Positions 45,801-59,302 of a stretch of 64,000 nucleotides of DNA are shown piece after piece. The position numbers and the translations under genes are program-made. The stretch comes from Quillaja saponaria (Eukaryota > Streptophyta > Magnoliopsida > Fabales > Quillajaceae). Each line of letters opens with the position of its first letter. Positions within the stretch are counted from its first letter, which is position 1. The notes beneath the pieces were generated by a model that had not been told where the DNA came from, searched no databases, and saw only the letters and a list, made by a program, of their open reading frames with translations. The stretch spans positions 7,165,001-7,229,000 of the forward strand of contig CM055605.1 of assembly GCA_029379385.1 (NCBI GenBank), read 5' to 3'.

Positions 45801-48800
45801 CAATGATCTGATGGATTATGTGATGTGTGGGGATTCTTAACGCAGCTGATTTTAACTACTATGTACTTGGATTATGTTGAATTTTTTATTTTTTTTGTAG
45901 GATGTCCTATCACGGTAGTTAAATGCTTTTCTTTTCATATGGTAGGTCAATTTGTATAGCTAATGTGTAATAATGACTTTTATCAGTTGCCGCACATGTT
46001 GCCTTCAGAGGAAGCTTTTGCTGCTGCTGTTTCTGCACTTGGCATAGAGAACAAAGATGGGTTGATTGTTTATGATGGGAAGGGAATATTTAGTGCAGCT
46101 CGTGTCTGGTGGTAAGCAATTGGGTTGACCAAAAATTATAAAGTGAAGTAAAATGTATGGGCACTGTTTTAACTTGTTCTGCATGAGCTAATAAATTACT
46201 TGTTAATGAATTAAAAGGATGTTCCAAGTATTTGGCCATGACAGAGTATGGGTGTTAGATGGTGGCCTGCCAAGATGGCGTGCATCAGGATATGATGTTG
46301 AATCCAGTGCTTCTAGCGATGCTATTCTGAAAGCTAGTGCTGCGAGTGAGGCGATAGAGAAAGTATATCAGGGACAGGCAGTATGTTGAAAACTATTGAC
46401 CGGTTCCACCTTTCCCTATTTTTCTTCAAGTTCCTTTTCATTGTGTGGTTTAATCGTGAAATTGCAGTATCCAATCATGTATGTACAATGGGAATGTAGT
46501 ATTCTGTTTAGAGTGTGCAAGAATTATTTCCAAAGAAGGAAAATTCTAGATTGTTCAAGTTTTCATTGCCTATAATGAATCAATTATATATGTTTTCAAA
46601 GTTATAACAATCTTCTTCAACTGATAGAGAAAGCTTATTTGAGCATAGTTGCTTTGAACTGCATACTTGTCAAATCATATTTCTAAAACATCATTCTTAT
46701 TAATTGATAACTAGAGATGGTTTTGCAAAAAAAAATCACCTTTCAGTTATATGGTTACAGGGGAGAAGTATAGTTAAATTTCCCCTAATTTGAACAACTT
46801 TTGGATATAATTAATACCCATGATGCTTATAAGACATGTCATGCATAATCTGTCTTAAAAAGATGGGGCAGGGAATTGATACTCCTTACAATCTGTTTGA
46901 GTAGCTTTCTGTTCTCTCCTTGAGTTTCATATTTCACCATGTTATTTGCACTTGTCAAAAAAATCGTTAGTGAAGATGCTATGAAGTGAATTATGGTGAG
47001 AAGGGAAAATTTGTACAATAATCTAGTTATGAAGCAATTATATCATGTAATGCATTTGGATGCTTTGTGTGAGTGACAGCCCTGAAATCTTGTGGAAAAT
47101 AGTTGGGAAGGATGTCAATCTTTTTATGAGTTAATAAATTTGAAAAAGAATGAACTATTCATGATTGATTTATTTTCTTAATGGCTTCTTCTATCTTCAT
47201 TGTTTATCTCTTTTCTGTCCTCTTTTTCTCCTAGCTAATTTACATAGAAGGGTTATATAATTAAAATAAGGTCAAAGGAAGGGAACCATATCCAACTTCG
47301 AATTTATACTTTTTGTCATATTTTTTTGGTAGAAATTGGTGCAATCTTTGTAATGCATTTGTATGTATGTAATAATCACACAGTATACCGGAAATAATCT
47401 TTTGGAGTTCTTGATATATTAGCCTGGTCTTTACTTCCCTTGGACTTTCAGCATTCTTTTCCCTTGTTATTTTCCTTATTATTGTTCCTTATTTTTTGAT
47501 TGTCTTATCTTTTCTGGTTTAAAAATGTTTGATCACTATGAATTTAATTGGCTCGGTTTTATATTTGAAATCTTGTCGGTGAACTGATCCTATCACGTCC
47601 ATTTTTGTTCAGGTTGGGCCAGTCACATTTCAGACTAAATTTCGGCCACATCTTGTTTGGACCCTTGAGCAGGTTAGTTGCTTCTGGTTGATGCTATTGC
47701 TCTGTCAAGTATAGTGCTACTCAAAATGCATACATCATTATGTTTCCTGTAAGAAGTAACTGGATTATGATTAAAATTTACAAGTTCAGATGCGTATAAA
47801 GTGGTCCATTCTGTATATATGGTTATTGATACAGACAGTGTGCATGCGTAAATAAAAGAATTTTTTTCAGAAACATTCTTTATGGGCAACTGGCCTGAAT
47901 TGTTGTTTTCTTCTTCTTTTTTTCCTCTCTTTTTTTCAACAATTACTCTCAGGTTGTCTGTTTTCTCTTTTGGTGTTTTCACTGACTCATTTACAAGAAT
48001 GCCAGGAATTTTTTGTTGAGGGACTTATTTTTGCATATCTTGAAAATAATATTGGGTACTTCATGGCAATGAGGTCCAGGTGTGATTGTATTTAGGCATA
48101 CTTATAAGCATGACATCATTCTGTGGTACTTAAAAAATAGTAAAGATTGATATAAAAAATAGTGAAGAGTGTGTCGTAGGTATAGATGAATCTGTCATGA
48201 AAAGCAGCATATTTTATATAATAACTAACATAAACAAAGTCAGAGCAATTCTGCGAGTTCAAGTTGGTTCCTGATACTTTGTGGAGATAGTTTTTCTCCA
48301 ATTTTTTGTGGGAAGAGGAATTTTATGGTAACTTTGGTTCTAATTAAATTCAATTTCATGTTAAGCACTTTCGACCTTCTATATATCTTTTCTTTGGTAT
48401 TTTTCTCAGGTTAGGAAAAACATTGAGGAAAAAACTCACCAACACATAGATGCCAGGTCAAAGCCCAGGTACTGCCTACCTATTTGAATGCTTTAACATG
48501 TTCAGCATGTGATTGCCATACCTAAATGTGGTAAAGGAAAATGCCTTCACGTTTTGTATTTAAAGATTTCAGTAGTTAGTGTTTAGGCAGCATTTCATAC
48601 ATTGTTATTAAAGGACTTACCTTGTAATCCTGGGATGAAATCCTTAGTATTTTGGGCATATCCTGAATCTGAATCATGCATTTCTCATCATCGTATTAAT
48701 CATGGGTTTCTCTTCTCCTTTATAAAACTTGTCCATTATTGATAAACAGAGTAGGCTTGTGCTCTGGCGACATGATCCTACATAATTTACTACAACCATA

Positions 48801-50091
48801 CAAGAGCAATGCTTCTATATTTGGCACATGAAAACAACTATAAGGGGGTCTACCTAGCTATATGGTCACATGTAGTGTACAACCTATGTAGAAAGTGTTG
48901 TTCCCTTGGTATATTTTCAATTAATTTTGTAATCATCAACAAATTAAATATGTGTCTTCATAATGATTCCTTTTTAAATTTGCAACAATTTAAAATTATG
49001 GCAAGGAGAAATTTGTATATTCGGCATTAGAGGCCAACACTGAAGCATCGATACCAGTACTTCGGTACGATATGATACTGGTATGGTAATTTGTCATTTT
49101 CTAAAAACAAATGATACGGGTACAATGAGAATACATTAAATTAAATAATTAAAAATTATATAATGTGTTTGAGAATAACTAAAAATGTAAATTATATAAT
49201 ATATCATAAAGATAATAAAATATTACAAACCATTACATTATTCTTGAAGTAGAAAGATAAGTAAGACTGTTAGACAAAAATAAAACTAAGATACAAGTCA
49301 TGATCAAGAACTAATAATAAAGACCACTATGTTTAGTTGTTCATTCACTTCTTCTCACAAACATAATTCAATATTCAAAAATCTGTCCACTGAACAATGA
49401 GCAAATTCCCAATATTAAAATATGAGCCACTAATTGTAACGACACTAAAAGAGATGACACCAAACAATACAAGACCCATAAGACCAGAAGCTCTTAGAAA
49501 TTTCAGAGTTAAAGTGCTTCTTAATTTGAAACAGAATCAAAGACGCTAATTTGAGAACTAACAGATCAAGAATTCCAGAGCTTAGAGCTTCAAACCTTTG
49601 TAATTGTACCTCAAATTCCTCCTGACCCGCCGCAAATTCCCGATTGGTGATGAAGGCAGCAGCATGAAGACGATGATGTAGCAGACGAAGACAACGAAGC
49701 AACAGATGAAGAAGAATACTAAGAAAGGTTTAGGGACTTTTAGAGTTGCCTTGGCAGAACATTGTCGTTCTCTTTTTTCTTCAACAACAAAAGAAACCCA
49801 ACGTACCAGCCGATTGCCGAGTCGTTTCAGCCGTATCGGAGCCGCACCAAACAAATCAGAGCCATACCCATAAGTACTAGAAATAAAAATATAAATTGGT
49901 ACTTCTTGGATATGTACGGAGGCATACCAGATACATCCCGGTATCCGATACGCCCCTGGGACCGACAGGATTTTTGGAGTACTTGTGCTTCCCAGGAGGC
50001 CAAGGGCCCAAGTGTCTTATCAAAATGTGAATGTTTAACTGCAACAAGTACTGCTGTGTTTTGTGTCACCTCCATTCCCTTTAAGCAATTA

Positions 50092-50122
<31 letters not shown>

Positions 50123-53100
50123 GGGAGGAGGGCAAGGGTTTCAAATTCACTGGGTGCATCTTTTTTTTTTCATGAGTGTGGCTTACTAATCAATAAAATA
50201 GAAATTGGATAGCCCCTCAGGAAGTTGGTTATTTGGGCAGTTTGGTTAGAGTCTTAGACAACAGAAAAGGCTTGGTGATCTTTCTTTCACCTAAGATCAA
50301 GAATCTCTAAAAGCGAATTTATCCTTCTAGATAATGAACAGTTTTGATAGCACATTTGTTCAGTTTGATTTATATTTACTTATTTAGATAGCATTTCATA
50401 TGTTTATCAGAGTCGTTCGTTCATGGAAAATGTTTTGCACTGCCAAGTGCCAAAGTTAAGTCTCCACTCGTTTTGTTAATATAGAGTAATTTGTTGAGAA
50501 AAAGCATATTGAACTACATGACAATAATTTCTAGTTTTAGTAGTTCCATGCTTGATGTGGTATTTTTGGATTTTATAAAGATTTTATCTTCTGGCAGATT
50601 CGATGGATCTGCACCAGATCCCCGAAAAGGAATAAGGAGTGGACATGTACCTGGCAGCCAATGCATTCCTTACGCCCAGGTGAAATATCTAGTCATACCA
50701 TGTTACCTTCATATCCTATCTTGTCATGATTACTAGAGAATACTTGCATTGCCAGATTGCCTCACAATGGCATTATGGTTTCAAGCTTGTAACTAGGTTG
50801 GATTTTGCACGTTGTATTTTTTTTTTTTTTTTCTTTTTTTTTTTTGAGTGTTCTTCTGCGCATGGTTGTCTTCTAAGTTCGATCTGGAGATTTTGCACTC
50901 TAGAAAGAGAGCAAAACATCTCAACTTCTAGATAACAATGGTATTGGGCTTAGGTTTAGTTTTTTGAATTGTTTTTCTTGGCATGGTTCTGGCTTCTTAA
51001 TTTGTAGGCATGTAGGGAGATGTTGCACTCTTTGTTAGCTAACTTCCTTTCTCATCACAGACAACAAAGTACCAGTCATAGATTCAGTCTGGTTTTTAAA
51101 AATTTTAACAGTCATCAACTTATCCTTTTCCATGGTTTTATATTGGTGACGTGGAGTGATCATATGACTAATTGCATATAGAGAGGGGTCTTCAAACCAT
51201 AAACCATATCACTTGCTCCATTTTTAACATAAATAACAATCAATGTGATGCAGCACCAATAGGTTTTTTTAATTGAAAGGGACACATCGAATGGGCAATT
51301 CGAAAGGCAACAATATTATTTCTTCGAAAGTTTTTTCTTACAATTTAGCACTAGGGGTCATTATATAGACTCTCTGAAAAAACTCTAATAGCATAAACAA
51401 TAAATCTAGAGTCCTAGTAAAATGATGTCAAAAAGATAAATCTAGCTTCCTACTAAAAATAGGGAAATCCTAGTAAGCTATAAAATTATAAATCAATTCC
51501 TAATTTAACATAATTACAATCAAATCCTAAAACAAATAATAATTTACTAATTAATCGTAAAATTCACATTATTGCGTTCTCCATCACAATGTTTTAGGTT
51601 TTGTCTCAAATTTTTACTTTGAGAGAATATATTTGAAATTGTTATTTGGATAACTTCCTATTTAGTCTTCTTTGGGTGGAAGAAAAGTAGTTTTCTTGGT
51701 AAGCATTTTGGGGTTATAAACATATATGTTGGCCAAGGTTTTGAAGATATAAGAGATAGTTCGTGAGGAGACTGTGAGAGGTCTTCCCATCTATTCCAAT
51801 CAACCTAATACTCCTTTATCTCATTTGTTTTTGATGTTGTGAGTTAACAAAAGATGGATTATTCCCTTGTATACCTATCCAAAAAAAAAAAACAGCAGAT
51901 GGATTGATAGAAACTTCTGTGCAACATAATAACTATTGAATCAATGTAAATGGTGTTTGTTTGCAGGTGTTGGATGCTTCATATACACTCTTACCACCAG
52001 ATGAGCTTAAGAAACGATTTGATCAAGAAGGTACGAGCCTTTGTGAAAGAAAATTATACCCCTAACTGCTGCTCTTCATTATTTTGTCTGGTTTTCCTGT
52101 ATTCGTCTTTTTAAGCAGACATGCTGTGTACTTAAATCACAATACTTTGCTGGTCTTTTCTTAATAAATCTTGTTATTAAATAAAAAGAAAACAAAATAG
52201 TTTCATGAAAATTGAAAAGTCACTTGCGTTACTTGGTCATAGGAGCGATGACAGTCTGCTCAAATACGTGCTTATCATACTGGTGTTACTTTATCCCACA
52301 TGTTGGTTTGCAGGTATCTTGTTGGAAAGCCCTGCTGTGACTTCATGTGGCTCTGGTGTAACTGCTTGCATTCTTGCTTTGGTATCTCTCTCTCTCTCTC
52401 TAACCAAAATAAATTTATATCTTTGTTCTTTACCTCGAGAAATGAAGGGAAAAATGCCTTTCTTACGAGTATATTCTTTTATATATTTTTTTTCCCGTAA
52501 AATCATCTATATCTCAATTTTGTCTAAAAGAGTTCCTTGGAATCAATCTTGTCTCCCCCTTCCCCTACCTCCATTAATTAAGTTGCTAGAATTTGCTGAC
52601 TGAATTTTCTAACCTGGTATTTGAGGTGACTGATGTTGCTGTTAACTTTGTTAGTTTGTACAATTAATGCAGTTATGTATATATATTTTTTGGAATACTG
52701 ACTCGTCAAGAAGGTATTCTGTCTTAACTCTTAATAAACGAGAATCCAAAAAATTAAATAAAAATAAAGCTTTATCATTTTATACAAAACAACGTAGTAA
52801 ATAACAACTTTAACCACCTGGGACGACAGGTTAGTGAATTCTGTCAATTTGGTTGACGGATGTGGGGATTGGGACAACGTTGAGACCGGGAGGCATGAGG
52901 GACAAAATTGATCCCAATTTTTTTCTTCAGGACAACATTGAAACAAGGAAAAACCGATATGTTATTTATGTGAGCACGGATTCTATAAAACAGCCTTGAC
53001 AAAGTGGAAAACTCATGCTCTTATTTGTTTGCTTTTTCTTGTTCCAGGGTCTACATCGTCTTGGGAAGACCGATGTTGCAGTCTATGATGGATCTTGGTC

Positions 53101-53143
53101 TGAATGGGGGGCACAATCCGAGACACCTGTTGAAACTTCATGA
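42882..53143 (+). CDS. STR1: Mitochondrial thiosulfate/3-mercaptopyruvate sulfurtransferase 1
   Basis: Moves sulfur from 3-mercaptopyruvate or thiosulfate to thiols or cyanide in mitochondria, in cysteine catabolism and detoxification. Twelve exons: 42882-42983, 43988-44176, 45005-45064, 45263-45325, 45987-46111, 46218-46380, 47613-47672, 48410-48468, 50598-50679, 51967-52030, 52314-52381 and 53048-53143. The total is 1131 bases, 376 aa, against about 379 in Arabidopsis STR1. Exon 1 encodes an Arg/Ser-rich transit peptide (MASSLLTRTLLGPRLIQPSF). The N-terminal rhodanese domain (about 75-230) has VSVDWLHANL, HIPGALFFDVDG and GKGIFSAARVWW and lacks a catalytic Cys. The C-terminal domain (about 255-370) has HIDARSK, RSGHVPGS and the active loop CGSGVTAC, with Cys334 as the sulfur carrier. 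An internal ATG at 44060 (Met59, MASSLSG) could start a cytosolic form. Intron 8 carries a transposon-like insert. Confidence 0.97.
49046..49952. mobile_element. Non-autonomous transposon-like insert in STR1 intron 8
   Basis: The left end ATCGATACCAGTACTTCGGT and the reverse complement of the right end (CGTATCGGATACCGGGATGT) share an ATCG-GATACC core, as in degenerate inverted repeats. Many GTATC/GATAC words cluster only at the two ends. The left end also holds its own short palindrome (ATACCAGTA 49051-49059, TACTGGTAT 49076-49084). The interior has no domain-bearing frame. A Mutator-like non-autonomous element is one possibility. Confidence 0.45.
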
Positions 53144-53974
53144 ATGCTTCTGCAATATCAAAAGTTACTAATGGGCAACATGAACCTAAGGTTTTCCTAG
53201 TTTAAACACTCAGATTCTGAGGGAAGGGGTTGTATTTGATAGTAAAAAAAATCTACGGTACTATATCTTATTTTCCCCTAATAATTGAATTACAGAATGT
53301 GTAAGTTGTCAAACCTCTTTTTAAGACTGTTATATGGATTAAGAAAAAAAAATTTATCTGACTGGAAATGCAAGAAACAGGAATGTGTTGGTTACTTGGT
53401 TGAGGCCTAAGCTCTTTTAGTAAGTTTACGCCGTAAAGAATAAACATGCAGTAAACATTTCAGTCCATTCCTGTTTTCTTTATACTTTTAACAAACTTAT
53501 TCATTCTTTTGAGTTTGGTTGGAACACCTTTTCATTAATCATACTCTAATAGCTACTTTTTTTTTTTTTTTTTTTTTTTGGGTTCAGTGTTGGTTGAGAG
53601 ACACATAAATTTTACCTCTAGAATTATAAAATTTGAACTTAAGACCTTTTGAAGCTACATATAATTACCTTTCATGCAAGAAATATGATATTTAATCATG
53701 TATGAAGAGGTGAGAGAAATGGATGCATAGAAAGGAACGTGATCAATATTCAAAAGCACTGTGGTTGAACTAGAAATTGATTGAGAAAAAACAAGGGAAA
53801 GTAGTACATGGCAAGGTAAAAATATCTGAGCTTTAGCTACATAGCTATACAGATAACTGAAATACAAAAAAAAAAAAAATTGATATTGAACCCTATGTAA
53901 CAAAAGGGTTTCAGATATGTACAGAAAGGGAATTCTTTAGGGGTGTTAATGAATGATAAAAACAATCCACCAGA
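53144..53974. other. Convergent intergenic region, STR1 and PP2C 3' ends
   Basis: Holds both 3' UTRs, a T19-like run at about 53561-53579 and no gene. Confidence 0.6.
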
Positions 53975-56774
53975 TTAATTGTTGTATCTGAAGTGATTTA
54001 AATCAATTATCATCACAGTAATGTCATCCAAACTACCCCTACTCACAGCAAGGTTCACAAGTTCCTTACAAGCAGCCACAAGTCCTTCAGTTGCATCTCT
54101 TTTCTTGAAGTTGCTGTTTTCGTTAGTTGGAGACTCTATCTTCATGTTTACTCGCTTGACCAATGATATTCTTCGTGACTTTGATGGAGGACTTCCATTC
54201 TCACAAGCAAATTCATCTTTAATCCCTTTCCAGCTTTTAAACGCGATCTTACTGCAAGTAGATGGACTTGTCCCTCTTGGTTGCTTGACCAGTGAAATTT
54301 TCCGTAATTTTGATGAAGGACTTATATTGACACAGCCATAATCAACATTGCTATCTTTATGAATATCTCCCAAGGGCCCTGGATTGTTTCCAATTGGACA
54401 TAATCGCGTCACCATGTCAACAGCTTCCTGGATATCAACCTATTGAAAAAAATACAGCATCAGGTAAAGCATAGTGTGGTGACCACTTTCATGCAAATAA
54501 CATTTAGTTTGCAGCGATGATACAGTGATGCTGCCATAAAATGTCCATTAGAGCAAAGGCAACATTGCAACAGAACAGTCAAATGCTTTCTGAACTAAGA
54601 TAAAAAACAAAATGTTGCGTTTGTTGTAAAATCAAGTGACCTATTTATGGTCAGAAAGATATCAGGCCACCTGTATCATTAGAATCTCGGCAGATTAAAA
54701 CCAGATGGTATAAAGAGTAAGTTTAAGTAAGCCACACCACAAAATGTAAAACTTCTGCTGTTCCAGAGAAAACACATGATATTGCAGGCATAACGCTTTT
54801 GCATTGAAGAAACATCAGATTAACATGTAATATATACTTACCAGTGCAAGTAGCTAGATACAAATGCTTTGTTCTCTAAAAAAAAAAAAAAAAATAGAGT
54901 ATGAACTCAGGAACCCAGGAAGAGCAGAATGAAATCACTAGATATAACAAAAATTGTTACTTAATTGACTAATGAGAAATCAAGGTCTGGTAAAGTGTTT
55001 TACAGAAAGCTCTAATCCAGAGGTATGTGATCTGCACCTCATCCCACAGTCCATCAGAAGCTAAAACAAGAAATTCTATGTCTGGTGTAAGCTTTAGGAT
55101 CTTCGTATCAGGCTCAGCCAGCACCCAGTCTTTCAAATGAGCATCTCCAATGCTTCTGGAAACAGAGAGTATCCCATGAACTCTCCATGCTTCTTTATGG
55201 AACTCCACGTATCCTCCCTGGATCAAATATCAATATGCTTCATCAACATATGCTCCTAGTTTATATCATATCCCATCAAGTCTGAGGGTACTAAATTTTT
55301 CTTTTTCCTCAAGTCTAGTGTAAGTACCTTATCCTCTATTCTTTTTCTTTCACGCTCTTGTTCAACTCTATGATCTCTTGTGATAGCTTCAGCCACTCCA
55401 CCTCTGCAAAGAACAGCCCTGCAATCTCCAAGGTTTGAAACAACAATCTCATGACCTTCAATCAAGGCTGTGACACAACATGCACCACTGCCTACACCCT
55501 GCATCATGCACAAGAAATCCACATTTCCAGAATCAACACAGTCATATCATTATTGCCCTTATAGTATTTTGAAGCATTCCCCTATCTTCTGGTGGAGGTT
55601 ACTTATGTGACATTCAATTTATTATATTAAAGTATCCATCAAAAGCCATATTACCAATTTACTGATGTTAAAGATGTCATGATTGGAATTATTTATCGCA
55701 CAATATTACATTTCTCACGGATACATCAAGTTTAATGCTCAATAATCAGCCAAACAAAAGCTGGCCCAAAAGAAAACTAAAATCATGAAACAGGATATAC
55801 AGCTTATGCCAAATACTCAAACAGCCAAGTCAGCTGTGACAATGTCCTTGAACTTAAACTGCAAGGGCAGCATGTATTTGACCAAATTAATTTGAGGGGA
55901 AAAAAAAAAACTTGACAGCTTGAACATCAAGATAAGTCCCAAACAAGTGACTTTAGTCCCACTCATCATTTCTCCATCGCTACACCTATTCCTCATTTTA
56001 TTTTCGCACTGATACTAGAGTAATAGTTAAGACTTACGAGATAACTCAAATTATCAAGTACTAGCAAAATTTGATATGCAAAAAAATTCAACATCATCAG
56101 CCAAAGTGGAGTTACCTGCTTTAAGAACTCTTCATCTGTTTTCAGATATCCATTTTTAAGAGCCGACACCTTTCCCTTAGATTCTTCGCAATTCTCCATC
56201 ATTTTGAAAATGTTGGCGTGCAAGTTATCAGCAACAAAATCTGCAGCCTTCTTACCACCATGGCCATCATAGACGCCAAAGAAACCCTATAAGCAAACAG
56301 AACACAAGAAATTTACCCAAGTTCAAAAAACCTTCAACTTATACACTCAATTATTCAAAAAATAAAATAAAAAATTGCCACCCCACCCAAAATTCAGTAA
56401 ACCGCATTTGCTCATATACCCAATTCAGTAAATACAATTCTTACTTTCTTTGGGTTGCCTTCTAAGCAAGGAACGACCTTGTGAGCATCTTCCATTAACT
56501 TTTTCTTGCCCTTGACAGAAAAAACCCCGAAGCCAAATTCACCAAAGCAAACAGCTTCACTTTGGGACAATAAATTTCTGGGCTTTTCTGTCGAAACTTC
56601 TTTCAAGACATTTGGGATCTCGATCTTGGGTGGTCTCTTCCGCTTCAGAGAAGAAGAAACCGCAGACGTGGGGGCCAAAACATTGATGGAAGAATTTGAA
56701 TTCGAAATAGGAAGTTTCTTACTGAAAATGCAGTCAAAATTCTTGTCTGCGACAGGAAAACAATGGGACGCCAT
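53975..56774 (-). CDS. Protein phosphatase 2C, clade-B/PP2C14-like
   Basis: Mn/Mg-dependent Ser/Thr phosphatase, probably in stress or MAP-kinase signalling. Five minus-strand exons: 56774-56445, 56286-56116, 55498-55328, 55217-55038 and 54439-53975, giving 438 aa. The N-terminal extension (1-75) is Ser/Lys-rich with an SLKRKRPPK basic patch, a possible nuclear or kinase-docking signal. Catalytic motifs: [27 protein letters not shown] (metal-binding Asp/Gly), [43 protein letters not shown] and [12 protein letters not shown] (last metal Asp). All expected metal Asp residues are present. Between QEAVD and [13 protein letters not shown] there is a poorly conserved insert of about 100 residues with two copies of SPxSKxRxISLVK (324-336 and 367-379). 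Resemblance to Arabidopsis PP2C14, PP2C2 and PP2C25 is from memory. Substrates are unknown. Confidence 0.93.
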
Positions 56775-57421
56775 TGTTAACAGGATCAGAACCAGTTACA
56801 AAGAGAGAGAGGCTCCAACTTCCAACGGCTATAAACTTGGAGTGGTTGAGAGCAGTGGAGTGTGGAGTCAAAAATGAAAATTGGAAAACAAATAGTGTTT
56901 GTGGGAGTCAAAATAACGTCATTTTCGTGTAATAGGTCATAACGTATGAAGTTTTATTTGGGGAGACTTGAAAGGAAGGCTTTGCCAAATTTGGTGACAA
57001 ATTGTTCTTTCACTTTTAGGTTTAGTAAGGACACAATTAAGACTAGTTCTATATTAACAATTGTTGTTCGAGAAACACGATAATTTAATATGTTGCACAA
57101 TGCGATTTATAAAAAGTGGCTTAAACTAGATGATATTATTATTGATGGTATATAAGTAACGCGGCATTAATGTTTTCATGGTTCCTTGAGCAATTAACTA
57201 TTGAAAGTAGCATAAAGGGAAAATTAAACTGTGACAAAAAAAAAAGTTTGTTTACAGTTGAAAAAAGAAATGGTCTACTAATTGAAGTTGAATCCAATGA
57301 AAACAAGAAAATGCGTTATCTACAAGAGGAAAAAAAAAACTAGAAAGGAAAATGAGATAACTATTTGCAGACAACAGACAGGGTAAAAGTAAAACAAAAC
57401 AGGACTTGCAGTTGCTAACTG
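56775..57421. other. PP2C promoter and bHLH 3' flank
   Basis: Upstream of the minus-strand PP2C start and downstream of the minus-strand bHLH stop. It is mildly AT-rich with no gene. Confidence 0.5.
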
Positions 57422-59102
57422 TCAACCATCTGATCTGATCAACTGATTGAGATCATCGTGAATTGAAGGTTTTGATTGAACATCATGATGATTTGCTAAT
57501 ACTGCAACAAAGTCTTTAGGAACAAAGCACTTCTCCTCCAAGTATAGCCTCTCTTGAACATTGGGAGAGGCAAGCAGGACTTGCAAGTCTTTAGGTGGAG
57601 TTGATGCCTTGCTTTCCTGCTGCACAGTAAGCAATATAAATGACTGTCATTGCTATTGAAAATAAAAGGAAAAACAAATACTAATTTTGTACTTTTTCTA
57701 TTTTCTCTAGAAAGATTTTTCAAAAGATAGTGATTGAATCGCCGTTTTAGTATTGAGAAGAGTTTCAGAGAGATAATATATCCGACAAGCATTCTCAAGA
57801 TTCAAACTATGATTGGTCCAGAAATAAGAACGGTAGGAAAAAGTAACATAAGAAGGATTGATTGAAGCACAATGCTGGGAATGTTAGAGAATCCTAATAA
57901 AAAAATAATTAAAAAAAGTCTCTAAAACCCTAATATATACCACTTATTCTGTTTGGCTGTTTTAACTTCTCCCTAAAATATCTCCAAAGTCAGTGCCTCC
58001 TTATTGCCCATTCTTCAACTGTTTCCTGAAATCTCTTCCTTTCCTTCTCTATATTTTCTTAACAATCTCTTGTACTATTACTGTTAGCCCCTCTAATTAC
58101 ATAACCACACCAACTATATAATCACCCTTTGCAAGCAAAGAGACCAACTAATACCCAACAAAAGACAAAAAATATAGGGAAAAAAACTGAAGCAACTCTG
58201 GCCAATTATTTAATGCATATAATCCTACATACCTGCAATTTAAGTATTAATGAGAGCTAACTTATTCAACTCTGCCATTAAAATTCATACAAAACCCACA
58301 TGTTGAAAAAGTAAGCACAGTTAAAGCTAAGTTTTAATCAAGAAGTAGTTGCATTGCATTATAATCAGCAGCTCAATACAATTAACAGAACTGTCATTCC
58401 AAAAAATATTGTCCTTGCAAGTATTATAAGATTAATTCACGAGTTAATTACCTGATCTTCAAGTGTCCCCATGAGTTGAAGAATCCCAAGTTGGGCTTGC
58501 AAGTACTTAACATACTTGGAAGCAGCATGTAGCATTTCAGCTGTATTCATCTTGTTTCCACCAGGTACTAACTTCCCTAACTCTTGTGTCTTCTCAGTGA
58601 TCTTCCTCCTCCTTTCCCGGGCCGCCACACTCTGCACTGACACACTCTTGAAATTCTCATGATGATCATTTTTCTTGCTATTCTCAACTTCAACAACAAC
58701 AGTATTAGGAACCTTAAACTCTGGCATTGTGGATAAATACTGTTGTTGATTGTCCTGCAAGCATTTTTGGCGTTTCGGGTATGGCGCCAGGGGAATAGGA
58801 TCATAGTAAACTATGTTATCCAATTGGGTTGGGAAAAAGGAAGTTTGATCACAATATTGGGAAGATGAAGGAAATGGAAAAATAGAAGGGTAGATTTCTG
58901 GATAGAGAAAGATATCATTATGATTAATGTTGTTAAGATCATCAAAATAGAATGATGAATCAAAAAATGAAGTGGTAATGGGATCATGAATTAGGCCGAA
59001 ATCGTTTGAATAGTTAAGCAAGAGCTGCTCATGGTTTGGTAGTTCTGCTTCTTGCTTTTCTTGATGTAGTGTGTCCAAGTTAAAATAGGAACTTAATGCC
59101 AT
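57422..59102 (-). CDS. bHLH transcription factor, bHLH52/53-like
   Basis: Nuclear DNA-binding regulator. Two coding exons: 59102-58452 (217 codons) and 57619-57422, giving 282 aa. The start is the ATG at 59102 (MALSSYFNLDTL). Longer upstream reading runs through a 5' UTR intron, whose acceptor lies at about 59132, with the leader donor near 59300. The N-terminal half is Asn/Phe/Asp-rich with many FxP segments, probably an activation region. The bHLH domain (about 155-205) reads SVAARERRRKITEKTQELGK, then VPGGNKMNTAEMLHAASKYV and KYLQAQLGILQLM. This wording is close to Arabidopsis bHLH052 and bHLH053 from memory. Exon 2 adds a C-terminal segment (KDLQVLLASPNVQERLYLEE) shared by that group. The exon 2 acceptor is CAGCAG, so proteins with or without one extra Gln are possible. 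The target genes are unknown. Confidence 0.92.
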
Positions 59103-59302
59103 GGCTATAGCTATAGAAAAAAGATCAACCTGAAAGAAAAATGTTATTAGCCTTCTATACTGTTGTATACATACATTATTGAAGTTACAAGAACCCACAT
59201 CATTATGATAGGAAATTGGAATTTAGTTAAGTAGCATGTTGAAAGGCAAACATACAGCTAGCTAGAAAAATCTTAAGAGAGACAGAGAGAGAGAGATACC
59301 TG

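Noticed and set aside
49445..50175. Several overlapping frames of 85-137 codons in STR1 intron 8
   Set aside because: They lie in and around the transposon-like insert, conflict with each other across strands and show no conserved motif.
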